A stretch of 64,000 nucleotides of DNA from Methylohalomonas sp964522485 (GCA_964522485.1 CAZFUS010000003.1:4062-68061); one strand, 5' to 3'; counted from the first letter of the stretch, positions 1 to 9,116 are shown. Numbers and translations: made by a program. Notes: generated from the sequence alone by a model not told the origin.

Positions 1-2
1 CG

Positions 3-659
3 GCCGAACAGGAGGAGTCCCTGCGGATGCCCAGCTGGGATGTGCCTTTGCCATCGCTGGATGAGAGTGATGCCGTACTCGAGGAAGAGGTAGCGAAGCA
101 GTCCGACGAGGCTGAGAAACGGCTGGAAGATTTATTCATCATGGATTCGTTCGTCCGTCATTTTGTTGTGACAGTGGATAACGTGACACGGTCCAAACTG
201 CCGCAGAAGTATACCTTTACTCAACCTCCTGAGGGCAGATTTCTGGTTACCCAGACCGAAGATGGCGAGTATCAAATCAATCCCGAGAATTATTCCCGCT
301 ACGAGCGTTATATCCGGTTTGTGGAGACTTTCGGCACAGACAATTTTGTATCACTGTACGTACGCTATTATCCGCTGTTCCAGCAGGCTTATGAGGAACT
401 GGGTTACCCGGACAAATACTTCAATGACCGTCTCGTCCAGGTGATCGACCATTTGCTGGCAACACCCGATGTGGAATATCCAATCAAGCTGGTACGACCG
501 AAAACTTTCTATGAATTTGACGATCCGGAGCTGAATGAACTATCTGCCGGACAGAAACTCATCCTGCGTATCGGCCCCGATAACGCCGCCAGGATCAAGT
601 CAGAACTGCGGGAACTCAGAGCTGCACTGACGACTCTGACCACAAACAGGCAAGGCTGA
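3..659 (+). CDS. DUF3014 domain protein (5' end outside window)
   Basis: The visible residues match my recollection of the DUF3014 family: an acidic start (PLPSLDESDAVL), a central FVRHFVVTVDN block, and a tail with YPIKLVRPKTFYEFDDPELN. DUF3014 proteins usually carry an N-terminal membrane anchor and a proline-rich linker before this domain. Here the frame stays open to the window edge, with codons beginning at position 3, so the ATG at 27 is probably internal and the anchor lies upstream. Biochemical function is unknown. The gene is followed after 10 bp by a secreted unknown protein in the same direction, so the two may be co-transcribed. Family call is fairly confident; any function would be a guess. 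Confidence 0.75.
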   Translation, partial: AEQEESLRMPSWDVPLPSLDESDAVLEEEVAKQSDEAEKRLEDLFIMDSFVRHFVVTVDNVTRSKLPQKYTFTQPPEGRFLVTQTEDGEYQINPENYSRYERYIRFVETFGTDNFVSLYVRYYPLFQQAYEELGYPDKYFNDRLVQVIDHLLATPDVEYPIKLVRPKTFYEFDDPELNELSAGQKLILRIGPDNAARIKSELRELRAALTTLTTNRQG

Positions 660-669
660 CTGAATTTCC

Positions 670-1293
670 ATGAGAATTGTATCGATGTTTTTCCTGCTGG
701 GACTGCTCAGTCTCGGCACTCGTGCCAGCGACGACGCTGTGCCGTTCGGCCTTGACTGGGGTATGACAGAGGCGGAGCTGCGTCTTGATGGCGTGCTGAT
801 GTTTTTGAGGACCCATGATACGGCACATTTCACCTCTTACCTGGTGAAAGACATACCGGAGGCTCTGGGGGATGCGGGTGCGCATTCTGTCTGGTTAACC
901 GCTGATCATGGCCTGCAGAGAATTACCGTTACGGGAGAAATCATCCGCAATGACGCAACCGGTCATAAAATTAAGCAGCGTTACAAGCGCCTCAGGAAGC
1001 TGCTGCAGGAACGTTACGGCCAGCCCACACGGATACGGGAATACAGCGGACGTCAGAAGTACACGGCCTACTACGAATTCTATCAGTGCCTGGAATATCA
1101 GGGTTGTGGCAACTGGGCCAGCTATTACGGACGCGGTCGTACTACAGTCAGCCTCCGTGTCCATGGTGTTGATCGGGATTCGGGCTACTACCGTTTGATC
1201 TTTAAAGGGCCGCACTGGCGTAATGACTGGCTGGAGTCTGAACAGAGCGCCGGTATCCGCAGTGAACGTTTCAATGAACGTGAATCCGGGTAG
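670..1293 (+). CDS. Secreted protein of unknown function
   Basis: This 207-residue protein begins with a signal peptide: a short basic start, a hydrophobic core (MFFLLGLLSLG) and a likely cleavage after TRAS. The mature part starts VPFGLDWGMTEAEL, a pattern seen in small periplasmic proteins of unknown function where a domain opens by defining substrate-relative scale; I do not recognise a named family. Two cysteines lie close together (CLEYQGC, about residues 139-144) and could form a disulfide. The region around residues 95-120 is rich in Lys and Arg. It sits 10 bp after the DUF3014 gene and converges with uup. I infer a periplasmic or secreted location only. Confidence 0.7.
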   Translation: MRIVSMFFLLGLLSLGTRASDDAVPFGLDWGMTEAELRLDGVLMFLRTHDTAHFTSYLVKDIPEALGDAGAHSVWLTADHGLQRITVTGEIIRNDATGHKIKQRYKRLRKLLQERYGQPTRIREYSGRQKYTAYYEFYQCLEYQGCGNWASYYGRGRTTVSLRVHGVDRDSGYYRLIFKGPHWRNDWLESEQSAGIRSERFNERESG

Positions 1294-1334
1294 GCCATAA
1301 AACTCAGGATACAGCTGGCAGTTACTGCGAATGA

Positions 1335-3239
1335 TCAGCTGGATTGGCTCTCCAGTTCATCCCAGCGCGCCAGCGCCTGATCCAGCTCCAGCTGCCTGGT
1401 TTTCAGTGTCTCCATCACCGGCTGAATTGTCTCGAACGGCTGGGAATAAAACTCCGGATCGGCGACCTGTTGCTGAAGCTGTTGAATCGCCAGCTCCAGT
1501 GTCTCGATCCTGTCCGGTAACTGTTCCAGTTCCCGCTTATGTTTGTAACTCAGCTTCTTCGGCTGGCTGGCTGTTTTATTTTCGCTGCCGGTGTGTAGAT
1601 TATTCGCGTGTTTTCCCCGGTTCGAATCGTCGGTTTCCCTGAGTTTTCTGCCCTGGCGCAGCCAGTCGCTGTAGCCGCCAGCATAACGCTGCACCCGGCC
1701 GCCGGCTTCGAACACCAGTACGCTGGTCACGGCGTTATCCAGAAATTCGCGATCATGACTGACGATGATCAGTGTGCCCTGGTAATCGACCAGTTTCTGT
1801 TCCAGTACTTCCAGTGTTTCCATATCGAGATCATTGGTCGGTTCATCAAGCACCAGCAGGTTACTTGGACGGGTAAACAGTCGCGCCAGAATGACGCGGT
1901 TCTTCTCGCCGCCGGACAGGGCCCGAATCGGTGTCATGGCCCGCTTGGTACTGAACAGAAACCCCCGTAGGTAACCGATGACGTGACGATCCTTGCCATT
2001 GAGTTTGATGTATTCGCGGCCGTCGCCGACGATTTCGGCGATGGTTTTGTCCGGATCGAGGTGGCGGCGCATCTGGTCGAAGTAGCCGACGTCGAGATTG
2101 GTGCCGATTTTGACCGTTCCGCTTTGCGGCTCGATCTCCCCGAGCATGATACGCAGCAGGGTGCTCTTGCCGACACCGTTGTTGCCGATCAGCCCGATGC
2201 GGTCACCGCGCATGACCTTGAGACTGAGTTTGTTGATCAGCGGCTCACCGCTGTAGCTGTGGCAGACGTTGTGTAACTCAATCACCTTACGGCCGGATTC
2301 ATTATCCGATTCTTCTATGTGAATACGCGCCTGCGCCGGGCGTTTGACTTTCTGGCGTTCGGCATATTCCTCGCGCATGGCCTCGAGCGCACGGACGCGG
2401 CCCTCGTTGCGTGTGCGCCGGGCCTTGATGCCGGTACGAATCCAGGTTTCTTCCTCCGCCAGTTTTTTCTCGAAATTGACTTTGTCAGTATGCTCGGCGT
2501 TCAAGGCCTCTTCCTTGCGACGCAGGAAATTCCGGTAATCGCCGGGCCAGCTCGTAAGCCGGGTGCGATCGATCTCGACGATACGGGTCGCCAGACGTTG
2601 CAGGAACGCACGGTCATGGGTAATGAATAGAACACTGCCTTCGAAGTTGCGGATGCGATCTTCCAGCCACTGGATCGCGGCAAGGTCAAGATGGTTGGTG
2701 GGTTCGTCCAGCAGCAGCAGTTCGGGGTTGGACACCAGTGCGCGGGCAAGACCGACGCGACGCTGCCAGCCACCCGAGAGTTCGTGCAAGTAGTTTTCAG
2801 CGGGCAGATCGAGTTCCGATAGCACGGTCTCCACACGCTGATTCAGATTCCAGCCGCCCTCGGCTTCGATGCGGTGCTGCAAGTCCTCGAGTTCACGCAG
2901 TCCTTTCTGGTCAAGGGGTTGTGCCGACCGCGCGCGGTATTCATCGATAAGTCTGCCCAGATGGACCAGTCCGCCGGCGACAAAGGCGTGCACAGTCTGG
3001 TCGAGTTCGGTCGGCAGAGCCTGGTGCAACTGGCTGAGGCGCAGTGCCTGACGATGGCGGATCTCACCCGAGTCGGGCACCTGCTCGCCCATGATAAGCC
3101 GCAGCAGCGTGGACTTGCCGGCACCATTGCGGCCGATCAGGCAGACACGCTCGTCAGGTTCGATGGTGAAGTCGGCGTGGCGCAGGATGGGTAGATCGCC
3201 GAATTCCAGCGACACATCATCGATGCTCAGCAGGGACAT
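1335..3239 (-). CDS. uup: ABC-F family ATPase Uup
   Basis: Soluble tandem ATPase of about 634 residues with no membrane segments. The first domain has Walker A GRNGAGKST, signature LSGGWQRRVGLARAL and Walker B LLLLDEPTNHLD. The second has GNNGVGKST, LSGGEKNRVILARL and LLVLDEPTNDLD. A charged linker of about 80 residues separates them. The last roughly 70 residues (from KKLSYKHKRELEQLPDRIE) look like the C-terminal coiled coil typical of Uup. ABC-F proteins bind ribosomes or nucleic acid; Uup is linked to precise excision of transposons and ribosome function. The ATG at 3239 is preferred over an upstream TTG at 3251. It stands alone on the minus strand and converges with the preceding gene. 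Confidence 0.93.
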   Translation of the reverse strand: MSLLSIDDVSLEFGDLPILRHADFTIEPDERVCLIGRNGAGKSTLLRLIMGEQVPDSGEIRHRQALRLSQLHQALPTELDQTVHAFVAGGLVHLGRLIDEYRARSAQPLDQKGLRELEDLQHRIEAEGGWNLNQRVETVLSELDLPAENYLHELSGGWQRRVGLARALVSNPELLLLDEPTNHLDLAAIQWLEDRIRNFEGSVLFITHDRAFLQRLATRIVEIDRTRLTSWPGDYRNFLRRKEEALNAEHTDKVNFEKKLAEEETWIRTGIKARRTRNEGRVRALEAMREEYAERQKVKRPAQARIHIEESDNESGRKVIELHNVCHSYSGEPLINKLSLKVMRGDRIGLIGNNGVGKSTLLRIMLGEIEPQSGTVKIGTNLDVGYFDQMRRHLDPDKTIAEIVGDGREYIKLNGKDRHVIGYLRGFLFSTKRAMTPIRALSGGEKNRVILARLFTRPSNLLVLDEPTNDLDMETLEVLEQKLVDYQGTLIIVSHDREFLDNAVTSVLVFEAGGRVQRYAGGYSDWLRQGRKLRETDDSNRGKHANNLHTGSENKTASQPKKLSYKHKRELEQLPDRIETLELAIQQLQQQVADPEFYSQPFETIQPVMETLKTRQLELDQALARWDELESQSS

Positions 3240-3364
3240 GGCAGACGGCAATTATGCAGCTTTGTCAATTCGGCGACTGGCTCGCTCCTGAAAGGGCCTC
3301 CCACACAATAAAAGCCGAATACAAGGCAGGATTGATAACATAGGAGGCGGCTTTCAGCCGGCGA

Positions 3365-3787
3365 CTAGGGCATCTGAATGCCGCCGCCACCACCGGGCAT
3401 GCCACCTTGACCGCCGAAGCCACCCTGTCCGCCATAGCCGCCGCCCATCTTGTCCGGCGTTATGATGCCGCCACCGGCCTGTTCGCGGCGCAGCTCCTGC
3501 AGTTCATCGAGCGTTTTTTCCAGCGCCTTCTGGGCCGCGTCGGGATATTCCTCAAGGGCGTTTTCCAGACTGTCGGCTTCCAGCGGGAAACTGAGTGGCA
3601 GTGAGCCCATGGGTGTCATCAGTGAGGCCTGGCCGACATACAGCACCTGGCGCTTGTCATCACGTGAGCCGTCCTTGTAGACGGGGGTCAGTTTCATGAC
3701 GGTGCCGACGCGGCGGTCGGTATACACTTCTTCGGTGTAGAGATTGGTCTCATCAAGCTTGATTTCCGGTAATTCCTGCTCGGCCAT
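3365..3787 (-). CDS. Small acidic protein with Gly-rich tail, unknown function
   Basis: The 140-residue product has no signal peptide. An N-terminal region (MAEQELPEIKLDETNLYTEEVYTD and onward) contains predicted beta strands, then a helical stretch around residues 75-105 (LENALEEYPDAAQKALEKTL) with heptad-like leucines, and finally a low-complexity tail rich in Gly and Gln with repeated GGxGGQGG units. I do not recognise the family. The ATG at 3787 is chosen because the longer frame upstream has no clear coding character. It is probably cytoplasmic. It lies between uup and the spy-like gene, with its own spacing on both sides. Confidence 0.65.
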   Translation of the reverse strand: MAEQELPEIKLDETNLYTEEVYTDRRVGTVMKLTPVYKDGSRDDKRQVLYVGQASLMTPMGSLPLSFPLEADSLENALEEYPDAAQKALEKTLDELQELRREQAGGGIITPDKMGGGYGGQGGFGGQGGMPGGGGGIQMP

Positions 3788-3910
3788 GGTACGGATACCT
3801 CGGTTGCATTGCTGAATTTCAGCAGGATACCAGATCGCTGCAGGCATGCCTAAACTGGCAGTGTCGGCCAGTTGGTGCGGGCGGCATGCGCACGGTTGTT
3901 CCGGCGGGCC

Positions 3911-3950
3911 AAAAAAAGAGGCCCGGATGGGAGACCGGGCCTGAGTTTTT
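3911..3950 (-). terminator. Rho-independent terminator after the spy-like gene
   Basis: A GC-rich hairpin with arms at 3920-3926 (GGCCCGG) and 3935-3941 (CCGGGCC) is followed on the minus strand by seven T residues (A tract at 3911-3917). The plus strand also has a T run at 3946-3950, so it could stop transcription in both directions. It lies about 90 bp downstream of the spy-like stop codon. Confidence 0.85.
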
Positions 3951-4038
3951 AAATGACGGACTGAAGTGCAGGGTGCGAGGAGAGAGTGCGGAACGAAGGT
4001 TGAAAGATACGTTCCGAATCAGTCCGCATTCAAAATGG

Positions 4039-4386
4039 TTACTGCGTCTGGCTGGTTTCCTGCTGGCGCTTCTGCTTCCACTGCTCGCGCTTTTCCTGCC
4101 AGCGCTGCTTGCGTTCGGTGCGCATCTGCTCGAGCTTGGTCTGCTGCTCGTCATTCAGGATGTCGTTCAGACGGGCGTGAGTTTCCTCACGCAAAGCCTT
4201 GCGCTTTTCATGCTGTTCCTGGAACAGGCTTTCCACCTGGGTTTTCTGCTCGGCGGTCAGTTCCAGCTTTTCGCTCATATGGTTGATCATGCGATCACCG
4301 TGTTTGCCGCCGTGAGCGGGGACCGCCATGATGACGGCCGGCAGTACAACTGCGGCGACAGCACTTGCAATAAAGGTCTTTTTCAT
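4039..4386 (-). CDS. Spy/CpxP-family periplasmic stress protein
   Basis: The 115-residue product has a signal peptide (MKKTFIASAVAAVVLPAVIMAVPAHG) and a mature part that is almost entirely helical and charged. It carries the family hallmark pair of LTxEQ-like motifs: LELTAEQKTQVESLF (about residues 41-55) and LNDILNDEQQTKLEQM (about 73-88). Spy and CpxP are periplasmic dimers that chaperone misfolded envelope proteins or repress envelope-stress sensors. The C-terminus is an Arg/Lys/Gln-rich helix. A good ribosome site (GAGGAG) precedes the ATG at 4386. It lies just downstream of a BaeS/CpxA-like sensor and its regulator on the same strand, so I infer it is their target or modulator. A terminator follows it. 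Confidence 0.85.
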   Translation of the reverse strand: MKKTFIASAVAAVVLPAVIMAVPAHGGKHGDRMINHMSEKLELTAEQKTQVESLFQEQHEKRKALREETHARLNDILNDEQQTKLEQMRTERKQRWQEKREQWKQKRQQETSQTQ

Positions 4387-4660
4387 CGGTCAACTCCTCA
4401 TCAATTATGTTTGATCCGGGTTCCTTGTTCTGAACCCATGTTGAACAGACTAGTGGCGGATTGAGGAGCGACTGGGGAGGAATCTTGCAAATAATTTGGA
4501 ATTGACGATTGTCTGCCGTTCAGCCATTCCAAATCCTGTGAGAGGTGCTTTCAAGCGGCAATATTGACATCAGCTTCTCAGATCGCCGGTTGAGACCGCC
4601 TCCCGCAAAGCAAATAAAAAAACACAGGATCTGCAGGGGCTGCCTGCGGCCGCGATTGAA

Positions 4661-5368
4661 TCATTCGGCGGGGCTGTCCTCGATCGGTGCCGGTTCGTAG
4701 CGGTAGCCGGCGCCGTAAACGGAGTGGATCAGTTCCTGATCGGGCACCAGTTCACGCAGTTTGCGCCGCAGTTTCTTGACATGACTGTCGATGGTGCGGT
4801 CGGAGACAATGCGGTTATCCGTATAGATGTGATCCATGAGCTGATCGCGAGAAAAAATACGACCGGGATATTCATATAACGTCGCACACAGATGATATTC
4901 GACACTGGTCAGATCGATACTGTTGCCGCCGGCATGTACACGGTGGCTGTCGGCGTCCAGCTCGAGTATTTTCTCGGCTGCCTGGTTGGTGTCCCGGCCG
5001 GCGCGGCGCAGTACGGTGCGTACACGGGCTACGACTTCGCGCGGGCTGAAGGGTTTGCAGATGTAATCGTCTGCACCCAGTTCCAGGCCGAGCAGACGAT
5101 CGATCTCCTCGACCTTGGCAGTAATCATGATAATGGGCAGGTCATTGAAGGCACGGATATCGCGGCAGACATCGAGACCGTCACGGCCGGGAAGCATGAG
5201 ATCGAGCAGTATCAGGTCCGGCATGCCTTGTTCCAGCCGCGGCATGACGTCGGTGCCGTTGTCGAGTATCTCGGCGGTATAGCCGGCACCCTGCAGGTAG
5301 TCATGCAGCAGCTGCGCCAGCTTGGTTTCGTCCTCGACGATCAGAATATGCTGTTGACTGTTGCTCAT
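4661..5368 (-). CDS. OmpR-family response regulator (BaeR/CpxR-like)
   Basis: A 235-residue two-domain regulator. The receiver domain (residues 8-120) has the acidic pair E12/D13, the phosphorylated Asp at D56 (LILLDLMLPGRDG), a Thr in IIMITAK and Lys in ICKPFSP. The C-terminal half is a winged helix: YHLCATLYEYPGRIFSRDQLMDHIY, then DRTIDSHVKKLRRKL, then SVYGAGYRYEP. It is encoded 11 bp downstream of its sensor kinase, in kinase-unusual order (kinase first). The spy-like gene follows after about 270 bp, which supports an envelope-stress role. Within the OmpR family, BaeR is the best guess because the partner resembles BaeS. Confidence 0.9.
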   Translation of the reverse strand: MSNSQQHILIVEDETKLAQLLHDYLQGAGYTAEILDNGTDVMPRLEQGMPDLILLDLMLPGRDGLDVCRDIRAFNDLPIIMITAKVEEIDRLLGLELGADDYICKPFSPREVVARVRTVLRRAGRDTNQAAEKILELDADSHRVHAGGNSIDLTSVEYHLCATLYEYPGRIFSRDQLMDHIYTDNRIVSDRTIDSHVKKLRRKLRELVPDQELIHSVYGAGYRYEPAPIEDSPAE

Positions 5369-5379
5369 GCGGTTTCCGT

Positions 5380-6801
5380 TCAGACCGGTAGCGTGATTCG
5401 CACCCGGACGCCACCCAGCGGCGAATGCTGCGCCTCAATGCGGCCATTGTGCGCTTCGACGATATTGCGGCAGATGGCCAGGCCCAGTCCGGCGCCGCCG
5501 CTTTCACGGTTGCGCGAGGCTTCGACGCGGTAAAAGCGTTCGAACAGGTGCTCCAGTTCCACGTCAGTCACCCCCGGCGCACTGTCATCAAAGTCGATTA
5601 TCAGTTCTCCGTTGGTACCGTCTGTCGCCACCCTGACACGGCCACCAGGATCAGTATAACGCAGACTGTTATTCAATAGATTGCGGAACAGTTGTGCAAG
5701 CCGGTCCGGATCGGCGCGCAGCGTCTGCGGGGCGCCGTTCTCTATATGGCATTCCGTGGTGATATTGCGGGCATTAAACTCGGGTTCGTAGTGTCTGAGC
5801 GTGTCTTCCAGAATCGCTGCTGCGTCGGTCACCATTTCACGATAGCTCAGCGAGCCAATGTCCGACTTGGAAAGTTCATACAGATCATCAACCAGCCGTT
5901 TCATGCGCATGATTTCGGCATGCAGGGAATCGACCGCCTGCTGGTCGAACGGCCGCATGCCATCCTGCAGCGCTTCGAGTTCACCGCGCAGGACGGACAG
6001 GGGTGTGCGCAGTTCATGCGAGGTATCGGCTACCCACTGGCGCCGCTGGGCCTCGGTTTTTTCCAGTGCCGCGGCGAGCGCATTGAAATCGCGCGCCAGC
6101 CGGCCGAATTCGTCCTCTGATTCCACTGGCATGCGTGTACTGTAACGGCCGGCGGCAAGTGCCTCCGAACCACGGGCGAAATCCCGTAACGGCTTGACCA
6201 GCCGACGCGCCAGCGGCAGAGCGAGCGCCGCTGACAGCAGCACCGCCGCCAGTGCGATCCAGATGAAGTTCGCAGTCTGTCGTTCCAGAAACCGTGCCTC
6301 GATCAGGGTTTCCAGTGGCGGACCGCGCAGGTGGGCGAGATAGCCGACGATGGTCTGATTCACCCGGATTGGATATTCGTCATAGAGCTTGTGATCCAGG
6401 CGATCACCGACCAGGACTTCGTGTTCCGGACTGAGCAGGAGCATACGCTCGTCCAGCCTGGTATTATCCTTGTCACCATCCGGCTCATCCTTGCTCATGC
6501 TCTTCTGCATGAGCCGCTCGACCCAGCGCGGTGGATTATCGGGCTCTTCAACGACTTCAGCGAACAGCAGATCAAACCAGATCTGGATATCGTTCTGTAA
6601 TGGCTGCCAGCTGCCTTCGCTGGCGTAAAAGTCCTCCAGCCGGCTTATAAAACCCTCGATACGCTCCTGACGACGGTTCTCGATGTAGTCGATGAAACCG
6701 CGTTCGAACGACCACGTCATGAACGCTGCCATACCGATGATGACCAGCGTACTGGCGATCAGGAAGGTCAGGAAGAGTTTATGGGCGACGTTCAGTTGCA
6801 T
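5380..6801 (-). CDS. Envelope-stress sensor histidine kinase (BaeS-like)
   Basis: The 473-residue kinase has a first membrane helix (about residues 6-28), then SFERGFIDYI directly after it, the same words that open the sensor region of BaeS. A periplasmic loop of about 130 residues follows, then a second helix (IWIALAAVLLSAALALPLA), HAMP (RRLVKPLRDFARGSEALAAG), HisKA with ADTSHELRTPLSVL, and the ATPase boxes NSLRYTDPGG, GxGLGLAICRNIVEAH. The ATG at 6801 is preferred over a TTG at 6840 that would add 13 residues not seen in the family. Its partner regulator follows after 11 bp and a Spy/CpxP-like gene lies downstream, consistent with sensing misfolded or damaged envelope proteins. Confidence 0.9.
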   Translation of the reverse strand: MQLNVAHKLFLTFLIASTLVIIGMAAFMTWSFERGFIDYIENRRQERIEGFISRLEDFYASEGSWQPLQNDIQIWFDLLFAEVVEEPDNPPRWVERLMQKSMSKDEPDGDKDNTRLDERMLLLSPEHEVLVGDRLDHKLYDEYPIRVNQTIVGYLAHLRGPPLETLIEARFLERQTANFIWIALAAVLLSAALALPLARRLVKPLRDFARGSEALAAGRYSTRMPVESEDEFGRLARDFNALAAALEKTEAQRRQWVADTSHELRTPLSVLRGELEALQDGMRPFDQQAVDSLHAEIMRMKRLVDDLYELSKSDIGSLSYREMVTDAAAILEDTLRHYEPEFNARNITTECHIENGAPQTLRADPDRLAQLFRNLLNNSLRYTDPGGRVRVATDGTNGELIIDFDDSAPGVTDVELEHLFERFYRVEASRNRESGGAGLGLAICRNIVEAHNGRIEAQHSPLGGVRVRITLPV

Positions 6802-7193
6802 AGCAGAGCTATTAAAGCCGGGAATTCGAATGAACGTCAATTTTCAGCGGCAATTGGGCAAGAAATAAGGAATTTAGAGCTATGGCTGGCTACAGCTCAA
6901 AAGATAGCGGGATCAGGCAGGTTGTTCAGGTGATGTACGGCCAGCCGTTCTCCGGGCGGGCGGGTGGCGTAGTCAGCCGCGGCGGCTGTAGCGGTGATAT
7001 GCTCCGACACAGGCGTGGCTCGCGTTGTTCATGATGCCATGACGGTATCAGGTTGTGGCAGATGGGAGACCGCTTGATACAGATCGAGCACATTAAAAGT
7101 CAGTTTTGGCACACAACGCGATTGCAGCACCGCATGGTTTGCGGCCGCAAGGACCGGGTGGATATGTATATCCGGAAGGCTGCCGGATAGCCG
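6802..7193. other. 392-bp intergenic stretch, possible decayed coding remnant
   Basis: No intact gene is visible. On the minus strand the frame of the neighbouring macrodomain gene continues past its TGA for about 100 codons, broken only by one further TGA, and reads as plausible protein (for example CVPKLTFNVLDLYQAVSHLP and RLAVHHLNNLPDP). That may be a chance open stretch in GC-rich DNA or the eroded end of another gene. I see no tRNA, terminator or clear promoter here. Confidence 0.35.
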
Positions 7194-7748
7194 TCAGTGG
7201 CGGGTGGGAGCAAATACCAGTTCGAGTGCCTGCGTAAACACAGCCAGATCACGCGCGCCCCAGAGTACGAAACGGATATGCTTCAGGGAATTGAAACCGT
7301 CGAAATCCCGGACCGCGCCCATGGCGATATGCGCGGCCGGTTCAAGCGGATAACCAAAGGCGCCGGTAGAAATGGCCGGGAAGGCAATGCTGTTAAGGCC
7401 CTTGTCCTCGGCCAGCTGCAGGGCGTTCTGATAACAGTGGGTCAATAGATCATCTTCAGGCTGATCCCTGCCATAGATGGGTCCCAGGCAGTGGATAACA
7501 TACCGATTCGGCAGGTTGTAGGCGCCGGTAATAACAGCCTGGCCGGGCTGAATCGGTGCCAGCGGCCGGCATTCATCGGCCAGCTCGCGTCCGGCGGCAC
7601 GGTGGATGGCACCGGCCACCCCGCCGCCCGGCATGAGTTCGGCGTTGGCCGCGTTGACCACGGCGTCCATATCGGCCTGGCGGGTAATATCACCCTGCAG
7701 GCATTCAATTGTGCGGCTGCCATGAAGTTTCGAGGTGATTTCCGACAT
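7194..7748 (-). CDS. Macrodomain protein (YmdB-type ADP-ribosyl hydrolase)
   Basis: A 184-residue stand-alone macrodomain. Residues 10-30 hold IECLQGDITRQADMDAVVNAANAEL, followed by the adenosine/ribose-binding loop MPGGGVAGAIHRAAG, and the second binding loop FPAISTGAFGYPLEPAA about residues 118-135. This is the order found in YmdB and related O-acetyl-ADP-ribose deacetylases, which also remove mono-ADP-ribose from proteins. The Asn of VVNAAN and the Gly-rich loop are intact, so I expect an active hydrolase. The ATG at 7748 fits the family start; the upstream in-frame extension looks non-coding. It is divergent from the methyltransferase at 7916 and has no obvious partner ADP-ribosyltransferase nearby. 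Confidence 0.9.
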   Translation of the reverse strand: MSEITSKLHGSRTIECLQGDITRQADMDAVVNAANAELMPGGGVAGAIHRAAGRELADECRPLAPIQPGQAVITGAYNLPNRYVIHCLGPIYGRDQPEDDLLTHCYQNALQLAEDKGLNSIAFPAISTGAFGYPLEPAAHIAMGAVRDFDGFNSLKHIRFVLWGARDLAVFTQALELVFAPTRH

Positions 7749-7915
7749 AAGCCATCCGGCGGCGAGGGGAATCAACATTGCATGAAGGAGCATGCGATCT
7801 GCGGACAGTAAATGCAACCGCATAACCGGCATTCGCGCGCCGGCCGAATGTCCTGTGACTGACGCTGCTGTTACAATCCACGCTTCTCAGTGCGACTGAT
7901 TTAGAGGACAGGTGT

Positions 7916-8677
7916 GTGGCTCACGTTTGGCAGCAGCGCGTCAATGGCAATCACTATGAAGTACGCAATGCCGGCAGGACGCTGCGGCTCTACACCAACG
8001 GCATCTGTCATACGGATTACAATCCGGACCGCGCAGTGACGCGCAGTATCTGGGATCTTCTGTTTCTGCCGGCACTGCTGCTGCCGGCGGAACAACCGCT
8101 GCGTGTGCTGCTGCTGGGTGTAGGCGGCGGCAGTGTGATCCAGCTTTTGCAACGGCATCTGCGGCCACAGTGGATCACCGGCATCGAACTCAGTGGCACG
8201 CATTTGATGATAGCGCGGCGGTTTTTCAAACTGCGTGGTGATAATCTGATCCTGTATGAGGCCGAGGCCGGCGAGTGGTTGTCGAATTATGACGGGCCAC
8301 CATTCGATCTGATTATTGATGATCTGTTTCTGGAAGAGGGCAGCGAGGCGTTGCGTGCCATCGACATGGATCACACCTGGATGCAATTACTGCTGAACAA
8401 TCTGACGTCAGCGGGGATACTGGCCGTTAATTTTGCCGACCAGACGACATTCCGGCAATGTGCCTGGTTCAAACGCCAGACCCTGCGGCGCCGGTTGCCC
8501 TCGGTATTTGCGCTGCGCACGCCTTATCTCGACAATGTTGTCGGGGCTTTTGCCCGCACGTCTGTAGAGACACGACGGCTGCGCCAGCGCCTGTCCGTGT
8601 TACCGCAGCTTGAACGCGCGCGGCGTCGCGGTCAGCTGCGCTATCATATCCGTAAACTGCCTGCGTACGGACCTTGA
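7916..8677 (+). CDS. Spermidine-synthase-like class I methyltransferase fold protein
   Basis: The 253-residue protein has the nucleotide-binding core of the spermidine synthase superfamily: LRVLLLGVGGGSVIQLLQ (about residues 61-78), an acidic residue at ITGIELSGTHL, and FDLIIDDLF about residue 125. An N-terminal beta region (YEVRNAGRTLRLYTNG) matches the small N-domain of these enzymes. It lacks an obvious polyamine-binding gatekeeper loop, and the C-terminal 70 residues are very basic (RRLRQRLSVLPQLERARRRG). I therefore infer a SpeE-like or methyltransferase enzyme of unknown substrate rather than a true spermidine synthase. It starts with GTG and the next gene begins within 15 bp of its stop. 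Confidence 0.75.
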   Translation: MAHVWQQRVNGNHYEVRNAGRTLRLYTNGICHTDYNPDRAVTRSIWDLLFLPALLLPAEQPLRVLLLGVGGGSVIQLLQRHLRPQWITGIELSGTHLMIARRFFKLRGDNLILYEAEAGEWLSNYDGPPFDLIIDDLFLEEGSEALRAIDMDHTWMQLLLNNLTSAGILAVNFADQTTFRQCAWFKRQTLRRRLPSVFALRTPYLDNVVGAFARTSVETRRLRQRLSVLPQLERARRRGQLRYHIRKLPAYGP

Positions 8678-8691
8678 GCGGGAAATTGCCT

Positions 8692-9090
8692 ATGCGGCGT
8701 GAATCACTTCTGTTCGCCAACGATCGATTTTATCTCGCCTTCGGCAACGGCGATTTTCCTGCCATGGCGGAGCTGTGGGCACAGCATGCGCAACTGATCT
8801 GTATTCATCCCGGCTGGCCGGCGCTGACCGACCGCAGTTCGATTCTGTCGAGCTGGCAGCGAATTCTCGGCGGCGAGGAGCCACCGGAAATCCATCATGA
8901 TAATGCCCGTGTATTCGATTTCGGTCCCATCGCCTGTGTGGTGTGCTACGAGAGTGTGGGCGGCAACCGGCTGGTTGCCACCAACGGTTTTATCGAGGAA
9001 GACGGTGAACCGCGTATGGTTCTGCATCAGGCCGGTGCCTGCGCTGAGGCGCCACATCCGGAGCCCGGCGTGACACCGCCGCTGCAGTAA
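8692..9090 (+). CDS. SnoaL/NTF2-like protein (DUF4440-type)
   Basis: About 132 residues with the cone-shaped NTF2 fold pattern: an N-terminal helix (ANDRFYLAFGNGDFPAMAELWAQHA), then LICIHPGWPALTDRSSILSSWQRIL, then strands RVFDFGPIACVVCYES and NRLVATNGFIEEDGEPRMVLHQAG. Conserved W, H and the GWPAL-xGR-like segment match SnoaL-like cytoplasmic proteins seen widely in proteobacteria. Function is unknown for this subgroup. The ATG at 8692 has a GGGAAA ribosome site; a TTG at 8674 overlapping the upstream stop (TTGA) is an alternative. It is likely co-transcribed with the preceding methyltransferase-like gene. Confidence 0.75.
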   Translation: MRRESLLFANDRFYLAFGNGDFPAMAELWAQHAQLICIHPGWPALTDRSSILSSWQRILGGEEPPEIHHDNARVFDFGPIACVVCYESVGGNRLVATNGFIEEDGEPRMVLHQAGACAEAPHPEPGVTPPLQ

Positions 9091-9116
9091 CCGTTCGGAC
9101 GGGAGAATGCATCGAT

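Noticed and set aside
6881..7040. Small plus-strand open frame of about 50 codons starting ATGGCTGGC
   Set aside because: No family resemblance, no ribosome site, and a likely chance frame in GC-rich DNA.
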